This document shows positions 18,181-26,062 of a stretch of 64,000 nucleotides of DNA, one piece after another; positions within the stretch are counted from its first letter, which is position 1; each line of letters starts with the position of its first letter. The position numbers and the translations under genes were made by a program. The notes beneath the pieces are model-generated. The model had not been told where the DNA came from, ran no database searches, and was given only the letters and a program-made list of their open reading frames with translations. Origin of the DNA: Algoriphagus resistens (GTDB taxonomy: Bacteria; Bacteroidota; Bacteroidia; Cytophagales; Cyclobacteriaceae); the NCBI RefSeq assembly GCF_001442615.1, contig NZ_LMXN01000017.1:62001-126000 (forward strand), written 5' to 3'.

Positions 18181-20421
18181 ATGCAGGAAAAGGGAATTAA
18201 TAGCACTTTTAAGAAACTTATTTACGAGTCTTCAGAGATGGTGTTTCTTGCTGATGATACCTTTCCATACCCTATTTTTTATTCCAACCGTTCCTTTGAA
18301 GAACAGATCGGAGCAAGTCTACCCGATAGAAGCCTTGTTGGATTAGGACTCGATAGCAGCAGTTTTATTTTCAAAGAAGAAATTAACTTAAGTTATAGAG
18401 GAAATGACTATGACTTCAGTCTTGATCTTCCTCAAGACAGTTCAACCAACTACTTTTTATTCCATAAAGGCAAAAAAATCAGAAGCCAAAGCCTTCCTAC
18501 CAAAAAGGAATTTCAACAGTTTTTAATGGAGTCTCCGGACGCTCAATTGATACTGAAGCCCGATGGTGAGATTTTTCTTTGCAATAAGGAAGCTCTAAAA
18601 CTTTTTGGATATACTGAGAACGGGGAATTAAACCATCTCAGCGAATTGGAGAAATTATTTGATGATCCTCATCAATGGGGAAATTGGATTGATGCAGCTA
18701 TAGGGGAACCGCTCACTCATAGATTCACATCCACGCTGATCAGCGAATTTGGAGAGCAGCTTGCACTTGAAATTGTTACAAAGCAACTTATCGTTGATGA
18801 TATTCAGTACGTAATCCTATCATTCAAAAATATCTCTGAGAAAATCAACCTGGAAAGAGAGTTGAAGGATAGTAGTAGTTTTTTGATGAACCTTACAGAG
18901 CAAGTACCTGGTGGTTTGTACCAACTTCTATTGGATAATGAAGGGAAAATGAGCTTTTCCTTTCTCTCAAAGGGTATTGCACAAGTAGTGGGGTTGAAGC
19001 CTGAGGAGCTAGCGGATTTTACAGACATCTCTATGCTTTTATCCCGGGTACATCCAATGGATTTGCCCCAGGTGATAATGAGCTCTATCGCTTCAGCAAG
19101 GAAAGTGGAGCCGTGGCAATGTCAATTCAGAGTTAAGTCGGATCTTAATTTTGACGAATATCGATGGATACTAGGAGCAGCCAGACCGCAGGTCCTTTCA
19201 AATGGAAATATGGTGTGGTACGGATACTTGACAGATATTAGCAGGCAGAAAGAGTTTGAGGCTAAATTGGATGAATCCAGAAAAGCGGCAGAAAAGGCAA
19301 ATCAAATTAAATCTGATTTCCTTTCCATGATTAGCCATGAGCTTCGTACTCCTCTCAATGCAATCTCGGGTTCTGTATATTCCTTACTTCAGGATGGGCC
19401 TTTAGCACATCAAAGGCCAGAATTGGATACGATTAATTACGCGGTGGATAACCTGATCATTATGATCAATGATTTATTGGACTTTCAGAAAATTGAGGCT
19501 GGAAAACTGGCTATTGAAAGCACCCCTTTTCACCTAAGTTCATTGTGTAATCAAATAATCAAAGGCTTATCATCCCATGCCAGAGAAAGTAAAAACAGGT
19601 TAGATGTCACCTTGTCTAAGGGATTGGATATAACAGTTTACGGAGATAAAACCCGTCTTTCACAAGTTCTGAATAACCTGATCACCAATGCACTTAAATT
19701 TACTATTGAAGGAGAGGTCAACGTTAAAATTGAATTACGTCGAAGTTCTGATGGTAAAGCCAAGGTATATTTTGAAGTAAAAGACAACGGGATTGGTATA
19801 GCAAAAGAGCATCAGGAACGGATTTTTAACAATTTCGATCAGGTAAGGCCGACTTTCAGTCCGAAATATGGAGGAACAGGACTAGGGTTATCTATTACAA
19901 GAAAGCTATTAAACCTAATGGGAGGTGAAATAGGACTTCAATCTGAGCTAAATGAAGGAAGTAGGTTTTTCTTCGAGCTGGAATTTGATATAGCAGAAAT
20001 GAAGCTAAATAATCATGCCCGCCCTACGGAATACTCAAATCAATCTTCCCCGCTTCACTTTCTTATGGCTGAGGATAATAATGTAAATGCCTTAGTCTTG
20101 GGAAAAATATTAAATAAATGGGGCTTTACGTTTGAGCGCGTTTTAAATGGAGTAGAGGCTGTGAACGCAGTGAAACAAACAAATTTCGATTGCATTTTGA
20201 TGGATATACAAATGCCAGAAATGAACGGCTTTGAGGCTACCCTGGAAATCAAAAAAATATCTGAAGTTCCGATTATTGCCCTTTCTGCAGCAGCAAAAAC
20301 CGAAATCAAAGACCGGATAGAGGAATGTGATTTTGACGGTTTTATAGCTAAACCGATTGATGCTTCTGAATTACAAAAAATAATCCGAGAAGTGATTTTC
20401 GAAAAAAATCAGAGCGCCTGA
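18181..20421 (+). CDS. Hybrid histidine kinase with PAS domains and C-terminal receiver
   Basis: From the start at 18181 the protein has 746 residues. It is apparently soluble, with an N-terminal divergent sensor domain, two PAS-like domains (about 110-220 and 225-365), HisKA with His386 (SMISHELRTPLN), an HATPase domain with NNLITNALKF, DNGIGIA and GTGLGLSI, and a receiver domain whose phospho-acceptor is Asp675 (CILMDIQMPEMNG). The frame is open to an ATG at 18100, but that codon lies inside a good promoter match; 18115 is a third possibility. As a cytoplasmic hybrid kinase it needs an HPt relay; the REC-HPt protein at 41313-42065 is a candidate. Its 3' end overlaps the convergent TPR gene by 13 bases. 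Confidence 0.88.
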   Translation: MQEKGINSTFKKLIYESSEMVFLADDTFPYPIFYSNRSFEEQIGASLPDRSLVGLGLDSSSFIFKEEINLSYRGNDYDFSLDLPQDSSTNYFLFHKGKKIRSQSLPTKKEFQQFLMESPDAQLILKPDGEIFLCNKEALKLFGYTENGELNHLSELEKLFDDPHQWGNWIDAAIGEPLTHRFTSTLISEFGEQLALEIVTKQLIVDDIQYVILSFKNISEKINLERELKDSSSFLMNLTEQVPGGLYQLLLDNEGKMSFSFLSKGIAQVVGLKPEELADFTDISMLLSRVHPMDLPQVIMSSIASARKVEPWQCQFRVKSDLNFDEYRWILGAARPQVLSNGNMVWYGYLTDISRQKEFEAKLDESRKAAEKANQIKSDFLSMISHELRTPLNAISGSVYSLLQDGPLAHQRPELDTINYAVDNLIIMINDLLDFQKIEAGKLAIESTPFHLSSLCNQIIKGLSSHARESKNRLDVTLSKGLDITVYGDKTRLSQVLNNLITNALKFTIEGEVNVKIELRRSSDGKAKVYFEVKDNGIGIAKEHQERIFNNFDQVRPTFSPKYGGTGLGLSITRKLLNLMGGEIGLQSELNEGSRFFFELEFDIAEMKLNNHARPTEYSNQSSPLHFLMAEDNNVNALVLGKILNKWGFTFERVLNGVEAVNAVKQTNFDCILMDIQMPEMNGFEATLEIKKISEVPIIALSAAAKTEIKDRIEECDFDGFIAKPIDASELQKIIREVIFEKNQSA

Positions 20422-21344
20422 GCTTTAGCTAAGTATTCCTTCACCAGGTCCATGTCAGGATAATTCTGGTTCAATTCTACCAGATATTGTAAAGCAGAAG
20501 CCTTATCACCTTGCATTACATAGTATATGCCTTTGTTTCTTAGGGCAAAAGGATTCTTTGAATCCATCTTTATGCTCTGATTGATCAGGTCAAGCCCTTT
20601 TTGCTGATGGCCCAGAAAGAGCAGATATAAGCCTTTGTTATTGTAGAAATAAGCATGGCTCTTATCCAGGGAAATCGCTTTTTCTACCGAGTTTAAAGCC
20701 TCTTCATAATTTTGCTCATCAAAATAAATCATGGATCTCAGATTATGAAGGTTCGGTTCCAAGGGATTGATGTCCATTGCTTGATTTAAAAGTTTTGTCG
20801 CATTTTCAAAATCTTTCTGATAATAAAGTATCGTCGCTTGGTTAACCAATAAGTCAGAATTCTCCGGATCGAGTTTAAATGCAGTTTCAAATGCTGTTAG
20901 AGCTTCGGGAAATTGCTTAAGCCTTTCGGCTACTAAACCAGTTAGAAAGTAGCTTTTCCAGTTCTGATCCTCAAGAAGAGTCAGCTTGAGTGCGTCTTCC
21001 CGTGCCTTGTAAAATTCACCATTGTCGAGGTAATTCAACCCCCTTTGGAAAATAGCATCGTAATAATCCGGGTTATATTGAATTGCAAGACTTAAATCCT
21101 GGATGCTTTCAGTAAGTTGATTTAGTTGAAGGTGGGCAAGTGCTTTATTATAATATGCGTCGGCGTAAGTGGAATCCATTTCAAGTGCTTCACCGTAAAA
21201 TCCCATTGCACTTTTTGGGTCGTTTTCCTCCATCTTTTCATTCCCTTTCAAAAGAAAGCGCCCTTTCTTATTCTCGTCAGAATCACAGGAAAATCCCACC
21301 CCGATAGCAATCAGGACTAAAAGTGTTCTAATCATTTTTTTCAT
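20409..21344 (-). CDS. TPR-repeat lipoprotein
   Basis: The protein has 311 residues. The N terminus is a lipoprotein signal (MKKMIRTLLVLIAIGVGFSC, Cys20), so it should be anchored in a membrane outside the cytoplasm. The rest is six to eight tetratricopeptide repeats, visible as recurring A..Y.NKALAHLQLN, LAIQYNPDYYDAIFQRG and AFKLDPENSDLLVNQA segments. TPR lipoproteins act as scaffolds; no specific partner can be named. Its start overlaps the end of the upstream PerM-type gene by 17 bases, which indicates one operon with translational coupling. Confidence 0.88.
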   Translation of the reverse strand: MKKMIRTLLVLIAIGVGFSCDSDENKKGRFLLKGNEKMEENDPKSAMGFYGEALEMDSTYADAYYNKALAHLQLNQLTESIQDLSLAIQYNPDYYDAIFQRGLNYLDNGEFYKAREDALKLTLLEDQNWKSYFLTGLVAERLKQFPEALTAFETAFKLDPENSDLLVNQATILYYQKDFENATKLLNQAMDINPLEPNLHNLRSMIYFDEQNYEEALNSVEKAISLDKSHAYFYNNKGLYLLFLGHQQKGLDLINQSIKMDSKNPFALRNKGIYYVMQGDKASALQYLVELNQNYPDMDLVKEYLAKAQAL

Positions 21345-22446
21345 TTTCTATCTCTTCAGATTCCTTTAGCTGTGCTTCCTTTTTCTCTTCTTCTTTTTCC
21401 TCTCCGAGTAATAAAGCAAATGGTCTTGTGGAATCGCTCAAATCAAATATTTCACGTAGAATTGCCATGGTAGGAATGACCAGAATCATCCCTGCCACTC
21501 CCCAAATTGTGCCACCTATTATCAATCCCAAAAAAGTGATGAAGGCATTGAGGTTTACATTCCCTCCTACAATTTTCGGAGTAAGGAAGTTTCCTTCTAT
21601 CATTTGTATGACCTGATAACTGACCAGAACTCCCGCCGGATAAAATAAACTATCCTTAGTAAGGAAGGAGTAAGTCATTGGCAGCATTGCTCCGAAAAAA
21701 GGGCCCACGTACGGAATAATATTCAACATTGCTCCAAGCGTTCCGAAAAATACCGCATGCTTAATTCCCAATAATGAAAAGGCAGTAATGTTAAGGATAG
21801 CCAGGATGCCCATGACTTTGACTACGCCTATAATATAATTTAGGATCACCTTTCGGAGATTGACAATTCGCATTTTTACCAGCTCTGGATCCTTGTCTTT
21901 GTAGATATGGATAATCACATTGGTCAGATGGTTCCTATAGAGAAGAAAGAAAAACATAAAGACAGGAATCAAAACCAGTCCAGTAAGTGAACCAACGGTT
22001 TTCAATGCGAAATCACCTATACTAGAACTGTTCTCAGTTAGCAGGTTTTTCAGGTAGTCAGTATTGGCTTTTTCAGCTATAGCTGCATCAATGGAAAATG
22101 TATTCATTACCCATTGATCAATATCTTCTGCATAGTTTATAAGTCTTCCAGATACGTCATCGAAGTCTTTTGTGAAATTCGCCACATTTCCAATGATGAA
22201 AGTTAACAGTCCGCCCACTAATGCAGTCATCAATAACAGAGAAATGACGCAGGAAAGTATTCTTGGGATTTTCTTTGATTCTAGCCAAATCGAAAGAGGG
22301 GTAAACAAAATTGCGAAAAAGCCTCCCATAAATAAGGGGACAAGAAGGCTTTTTCCAATGATCAGAAAAAACACCAGCACAATAATAAAGATCATTACGG
22401 TGAGAGCCCGCAAATAGGGAGGAAGTTTAAAGCCTTGATTTTCCAT
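21328..22446 (-). CDS. AI-2E/PerM-family membrane protein (second copy)
   Basis: The protein has 372 residues with about eight hydrophobic segments and the family motif NIIPYVGPFFGA near residue 240. The C terminus is unusually rich in Glu and Lys (EEKEEEKKEAQLKESEEI), a charged cytoplasmic tail that the paralogue at 10323-11408 does not have. Substrate unknown. It is the first gene of a two-gene unit with the TPR lipoprotein. Confidence 0.85.
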   Translation of the reverse strand: MENQGFKLPPYLRALTVMIFIIVLVFFLIIGKSLLVPLFMGGFFAILFTPLSIWLESKKIPRILSCVISLLLMTALVGGLLTFIIGNVANFTKDFDDVSGRLINYAEDIDQWVMNTFSIDAAIAEKANTDYLKNLLTENSSSIGDFALKTVGSLTGLVLIPVFMFFFLLYRNHLTNVIIHIYKDKDPELVKMRIVNLRKVILNYIIGVVKVMGILAILNITAFSLLGIKHAVFFGTLGAMLNIIPYVGPFFGAMLPMTYSFLTKDSLFYPAGVLVSYQVIQMIEGNFLTPKIVGGNVNLNAFITFLGLIIGGTIWGVAGMILVIPTMAILREIFDLSDSTRPFALLLGEEKEEEKKEAQLKESEEIENEKND

Positions 22447-22510
22447 TGAGAGTTGGGTTACTTAGTCAAAGAACTCTATTTTGTAGATGCTCTTGAGCAA
22501 AGAAAGAGAA

Positions 22511-24547
22511 TTATTCTGAAATCAATCCTGCGCGCTTTAATAAAGCATCATGCTTGGGATCTCTACCCCGAAAGCGCTTGTAAAGGATCGAAGGATGCTC
22601 ACTTCCGCCAGCCGAAAGAATGTTTTTAACAAATGAATCTGCAGTAGCTTTATCAAAAACGCCTTTTTCCTGGAACAATTCGAATGCATCAGCATCCAAA
22701 ACTTCCGCCCATTTGTAGCTATAATATCCAGCTGAGTACCCCCCTTGAAAAATATGGGAAAACGAAGTGCTCATCAAGGTTCCCGGTACTTTTGGAAACA
22801 AATCAGTAGGATTCATGACCTCTTCTTCAAATGCTGCAATGTCTGATATAGCACTTGGGTTCTTGCTATGGTATGCCATGTCCAATAAACCAAAACTGAT
22901 TTGTCTCAACGTTTGATAGCCTTGCTGGAAATTAGAAGCCTTTTTGATCTTTTCGATTAGATCCTCAGGAATTTTTTCGCCTGTTTTATAATGCTTTGCA
23001 AATAGATCCAAACATTCCTTTTCGTAGCACCAGTTTTCAAAAATCTGAGATGGTAATTCCACGAAATCCCAAAATACACTCGTTCCAGAAAGTGATTCGT
23101 AGTGTCCTTTTGCCATCATACCATGTAGTGCGTGGCCAAATTCATGAAAAAGAGTGGTGACTTCATTGAAGGTCAGAAGACTTGGTTTTGACTTGGTGGG
23201 TTTGGTGAAATTGCAGACGATAGACACGTGAGGTCGGATATCCTGCCCTCCTTGGATGCTCTGGCTTCTATAGCTTGTCATCCAAGCTCCGTTTCTTTTA
23301 CCTACTCGAGGGAAAAAATCTGCATAGAAGACAGAGAGATGATTTCCGTCCTTATCTTTCACTTCATAAGCAGTCACATCCTTATGGTATAAAGGGATTT
23401 CGGCTACCGGAGTAAAGGTAATTCCATAGAGTTTCTCGGCTGTTTGGAATACACCGTCTATAACCTTTTCCAATTGAAAATATGGCCTGAGGAGCTCGTC
23501 ATCAAGCGCGTATTTTTCTTTTTTCAAAAGTTCTGAGTAATAGGCGAAATCCCACTTTTCTAACTTTTCAAGGCCATCTAGTTCTTTTGCAAACGCTTCT
23601 AGCTCATTGAGCTCGGCTATCCCTTTAGGTTTTGCTTTTTCAAGCAAAGAATTCAAAAAGGAGATGACCTGCTCGGGATTTTTAGCCATACGCTCTTCAA
23701 GTACAAAATCAGCATGGCTTTTATAACCCAACAGCACGGCGCGATCATGGCGGAGGTTTAAGATTTCTTTAATGGTTTCCTGATTGTCAAGTTCATCTCC
23801 TTTGGAACATTTGGTGCCATTGGCCATAAAGAGCGTCTTGCGTAGCATTCGGTTTGCAGCATAAGTCATGGCAGGGATATAGCTGGGATAGTCCAGCGTA
23901 AAGGCCCATTTCTTAGGCTCTCCTTTTTCTTCTGCAATTTGTGCTGCTGCTTCTTTTATTCCCTCCGGCAGCCCTTCGAGATCGGTCTCCTGATCTACGA
24001 AATGCACAAATTTATTAGTCTCAGCCAGTACGTTCTCACCAAATTTTAAGGATTCTTGTGCTAATTGCTGATCTATTTTCCTAAGTTGATCTGCTTTCTC
24101 ACCAGAGAGTTTGGCTCCGTTTCTGATGAAAGATTTATAAGTTTTCTCTAGTAAAGTGGATTGCTCGGGAGTTAATTCTAAGTGATCTTTTTGTTCAAAG
24201 ACCTGAGAAACTTTTTTGAAAAGATCTTGGTCAAGTAGAATGTCATTGCCATGCTCGGTAAGGAGAGGAGAAATTTCTCTTGCCAAAGATTGGATCTCCT
24301 CATTAGTCTCCGCGGAATTTAAATTGAAAAATATCCCTGCAACAATACTAAGTCTCTTACCAGCTCCATCCAGTGCTTCTATTGTGTTCTCAAAAGTAGG
24401 AAATGCTTCAGATTTAATCTTTGAAATATCCTGCTTCGCTTCTGATATTGAGGATTTTATTGCAGGGAGAAAATGAATTGGAGTGATTTGATCGAAAGGT
24501 GCAGTAGTAAAAGGAGTGGCGAAATCCGCCAATAGTGGGTTATTCAT
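22511..24547 (-). CDS. M3-family metallopeptidase (oligopeptidase A / Dcp type)
   Basis: The protein has 678 residues. The zinc motif HEFGH is at 468-472, in the family context TTLFHEFGHALHGMM, and a conserved YAGYYSYKWAEVLDADAFELF-like segment lies near residue 615. There is no signal peptide, so it should act in the cytoplasm, cutting short peptides left by other proteases. The N terminus (NPLLADFATPFTTAPFDQI) is typical of Dcp/PrlC proteins. The gene stands alone, 64 bases from its rightward-lying neighbour's end and 22 bases from the next gene's stop. Confidence 0.93.
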   Translation of the reverse strand: MNNPLLADFATPFTTAPFDQITPIHFLPAIKSSISEAKQDISKIKSEAFPTFENTIEALDGAGKRLSIVAGIFFNLNSAETNEEIQSLAREISPLLTEHGNDILLDQDLFKKVSQVFEQKDHLELTPEQSTLLEKTYKSFIRNGAKLSGEKADQLRKIDQQLAQESLKFGENVLAETNKFVHFVDQETDLEGLPEGIKEAAAQIAEEKGEPKKWAFTLDYPSYIPAMTYAANRMLRKTLFMANGTKCSKGDELDNQETIKEILNLRHDRAVLLGYKSHADFVLEERMAKNPEQVISFLNSLLEKAKPKGIAELNELEAFAKELDGLEKLEKWDFAYYSELLKKEKYALDDELLRPYFQLEKVIDGVFQTAEKLYGITFTPVAEIPLYHKDVTAYEVKDKDGNHLSVFYADFFPRVGKRNGAWMTSYRSQSIQGGQDIRPHVSIVCNFTKPTKSKPSLLTFNEVTTLFHEFGHALHGMMAKGHYESLSGTSVFWDFVELPSQIFENWCYEKECLDLFAKHYKTGEKIPEDLIEKIKKASNFQQGYQTLRQISFGLLDMAYHSKNPSAISDIAAFEEEVMNPTDLFPKVPGTLMSTSFSHIFQGGYSAGYYSYKWAEVLDADAFELFQEKGVFDKATADSFVKNILSAGGSEHPSILYKRFRGRDPKHDALLKRAGLISE

Positions 24548-24569
24548 AACTATAAAATCGTTTGGATAA

Positions 24570-25949
24570 TTAAGAAGCGGGTGCTTTCCAAGAAGGTTCC
24601 ATCAGATGGCCTGCTTTTGTCAATGCAACGGCTAATTTATCGATTTGCTCCGTAAAGCTTTCCCACATCCAGGCAGGATGTGGAGTTTTTTTTGCTAACT
24701 CCGAATATTTATAGTATTCATCAAATCGGGCAAGTCCAAAATTTGCCTCAGCTTTGTTTACTGAAATCCAGAATTTTTGGATATTATAATATTCCTGCAA
24801 TTCTTGACCTTCTCTTGAATTTCCATCTAATCGGGATTTATCGTTCTTTTCTTTTTCCAATACAGCCGGCCAATCTCTCTCACATAAAAATAAAACACGA
24901 TTCCAGGTCCTTTTTGCCATTACTAGATCAGCACTTCTCTCAACATCGCTAGTATTAAGCGTTGAATTTGCTCGATACACATATGTTAAAGCAAGGTTGA
25001 TTCCATTGTAGCGATTATTTAACGTATAGTAACTTCTTAAAAAAAACAGAAGAGCCTCATCTAAATGCTTGTCCCCTTCGCCACACTCATAAAGTTTTTT
25101 CTCAACTGCCCCGGCCAAAGAAACTGTTTCAGGATCATTGGTGTGCGCCAAATTAATGGATTGAAGTAGCCTCATGGATTCATTAAGTGCGCTAACCAGG
25201 TCAGGTTTGGCTGCCTTGTAGGTGACAAATGCCAAGCGATGGGTTAAATAGGTATCAGGCTGTGAAGAATTCATGTTTGCGAGCACAATGGCTGCCTGGA
25301 AGAGTAATTTGGCTTTTTCAAATTCCTTGAGCTCTATCAGATCTTCAGCGTCTTGAATGATTTTGGAAAGTGCCCGTCCAGTTTCCCGGGGCGCAGTTTC
25401 AGCGTTGGAAATTTTCTCTGCCGCAGCATCCAGTTCCTTTTGGATCCTGGGGGGGATCAAAGAGTTTAGATAAGTATAGACAGGACTATCTGATTCTTCT
25501 TTGTGGATAACTGATTCGATTTGTTTCCCCAGACCATCCTTGAACCGTTCAGCTTCTTCAATATCAATTGCATCTCCAAGATGGTTGTATTTATTGATTA
25601 CGATGTGGTTCAGGTCAAAGGGATAGACAAGCTTGTCCTCTGAAATCACTATAGTAGTAAAAGGCCTTAATGCATGTCGTACCCCCAATTCATATATAGC
25701 ATTGCTATTGGATGTGGAAAGATCGGCAATCACCAAGTCAGCCAATAAAAGTTCTTTATACATTTGAACATCTATGGATCCTGCATGAAGAATTTCATCT
25801 GCCCGTACACACTCTATACCCTTAGCTTCTACCACAGGTTTGATCAGATATTTATAGGATTTATTCAAATCAAGCTTTCTTCCACTTACATAATCTGTTT
25901 TGGTGCCAAATCCCATCACCACAAAACATCTCTTTTTAGTATCTCCCAT
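24570..25949 (-). CDS. Nucleoside 2-deoxyribosyltransferase-like / TRAFs-binding (DUF4071) protein
   Basis: The protein has 459 residues. Residues 7-130 resemble the nucleoside deoxyribosyltransferase-like group near the TIR fold: RCFVVMGFG opens strand one, and LLLADLVIADLSTSNSNAIYELG (66-89) holds Glu87, the position of the NDT catalytic Glu. The rest (about 190-440) is helical, with TPR-like character, and matches the domain called MAP3K TRAFs-binding (DUF4071). Such proteins occur in bacteria in predicted nucleotide-centred signalling or conflict systems, but functions are untested. Here it is alone, with no nuclease, cyclase or restriction gene beside it. I am fairly sure of the N-terminal fold and less sure of the C-terminal domain name. 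Confidence 0.65.
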   Translation of the reverse strand: MGDTKKRCFVVMGFGTKTDYVSGRKLDLNKSYKYLIKPVVEAKGIECVRADEILHAGSIDVQMYKELLLADLVIADLSTSNSNAIYELGVRHALRPFTTIVISEDKLVYPFDLNHIVINKYNHLGDAIDIEEAERFKDGLGKQIESVIHKEESDSPVYTYLNSLIPPRIQKELDAAAEKISNAETAPRETGRALSKIIQDAEDLIELKEFEKAKLLFQAAIVLANMNSSQPDTYLTHRLAFVTYKAAKPDLVSALNESMRLLQSINLAHTNDPETVSLAGAVEKKLYECGEGDKHLDEALLFFLRSYYTLNNRYNGINLALTYVYRANSTLNTSDVERSADLVMAKRTWNRVLFLCERDWPAVLEKEKNDKSRLDGNSREGQELQEYYNIQKFWISVNKAEANFGLARFDEYYKYSELAKKTPHPAWMWESFTEQIDKLAVALTKAGHLMEPSWKAPAS

Positions 25950-26015
25950 AAAAATATCAGATTTAAAAATCCAATATAATCTTTATCTTTCTGGTGTTCA
26001 ATCTATTGTAATAAT

Positions 26016-26041
26016 AAAAGCTGGCAAGTACGCCAGCTTTT
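26016..26041 (-). terminator. Terminator after the zinc metalloprotease gene
   Basis: The stem AAAAGCTGGC (26016-26025) / GCCAGCTTTT (26032-26041) with a six-base loop lies 22 bases past the stop codon of the leftward metalloprotease gene. Confidence 0.8.
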
Positions 26042-26062
26042 AACAACTAAGATGTTTAAAAC

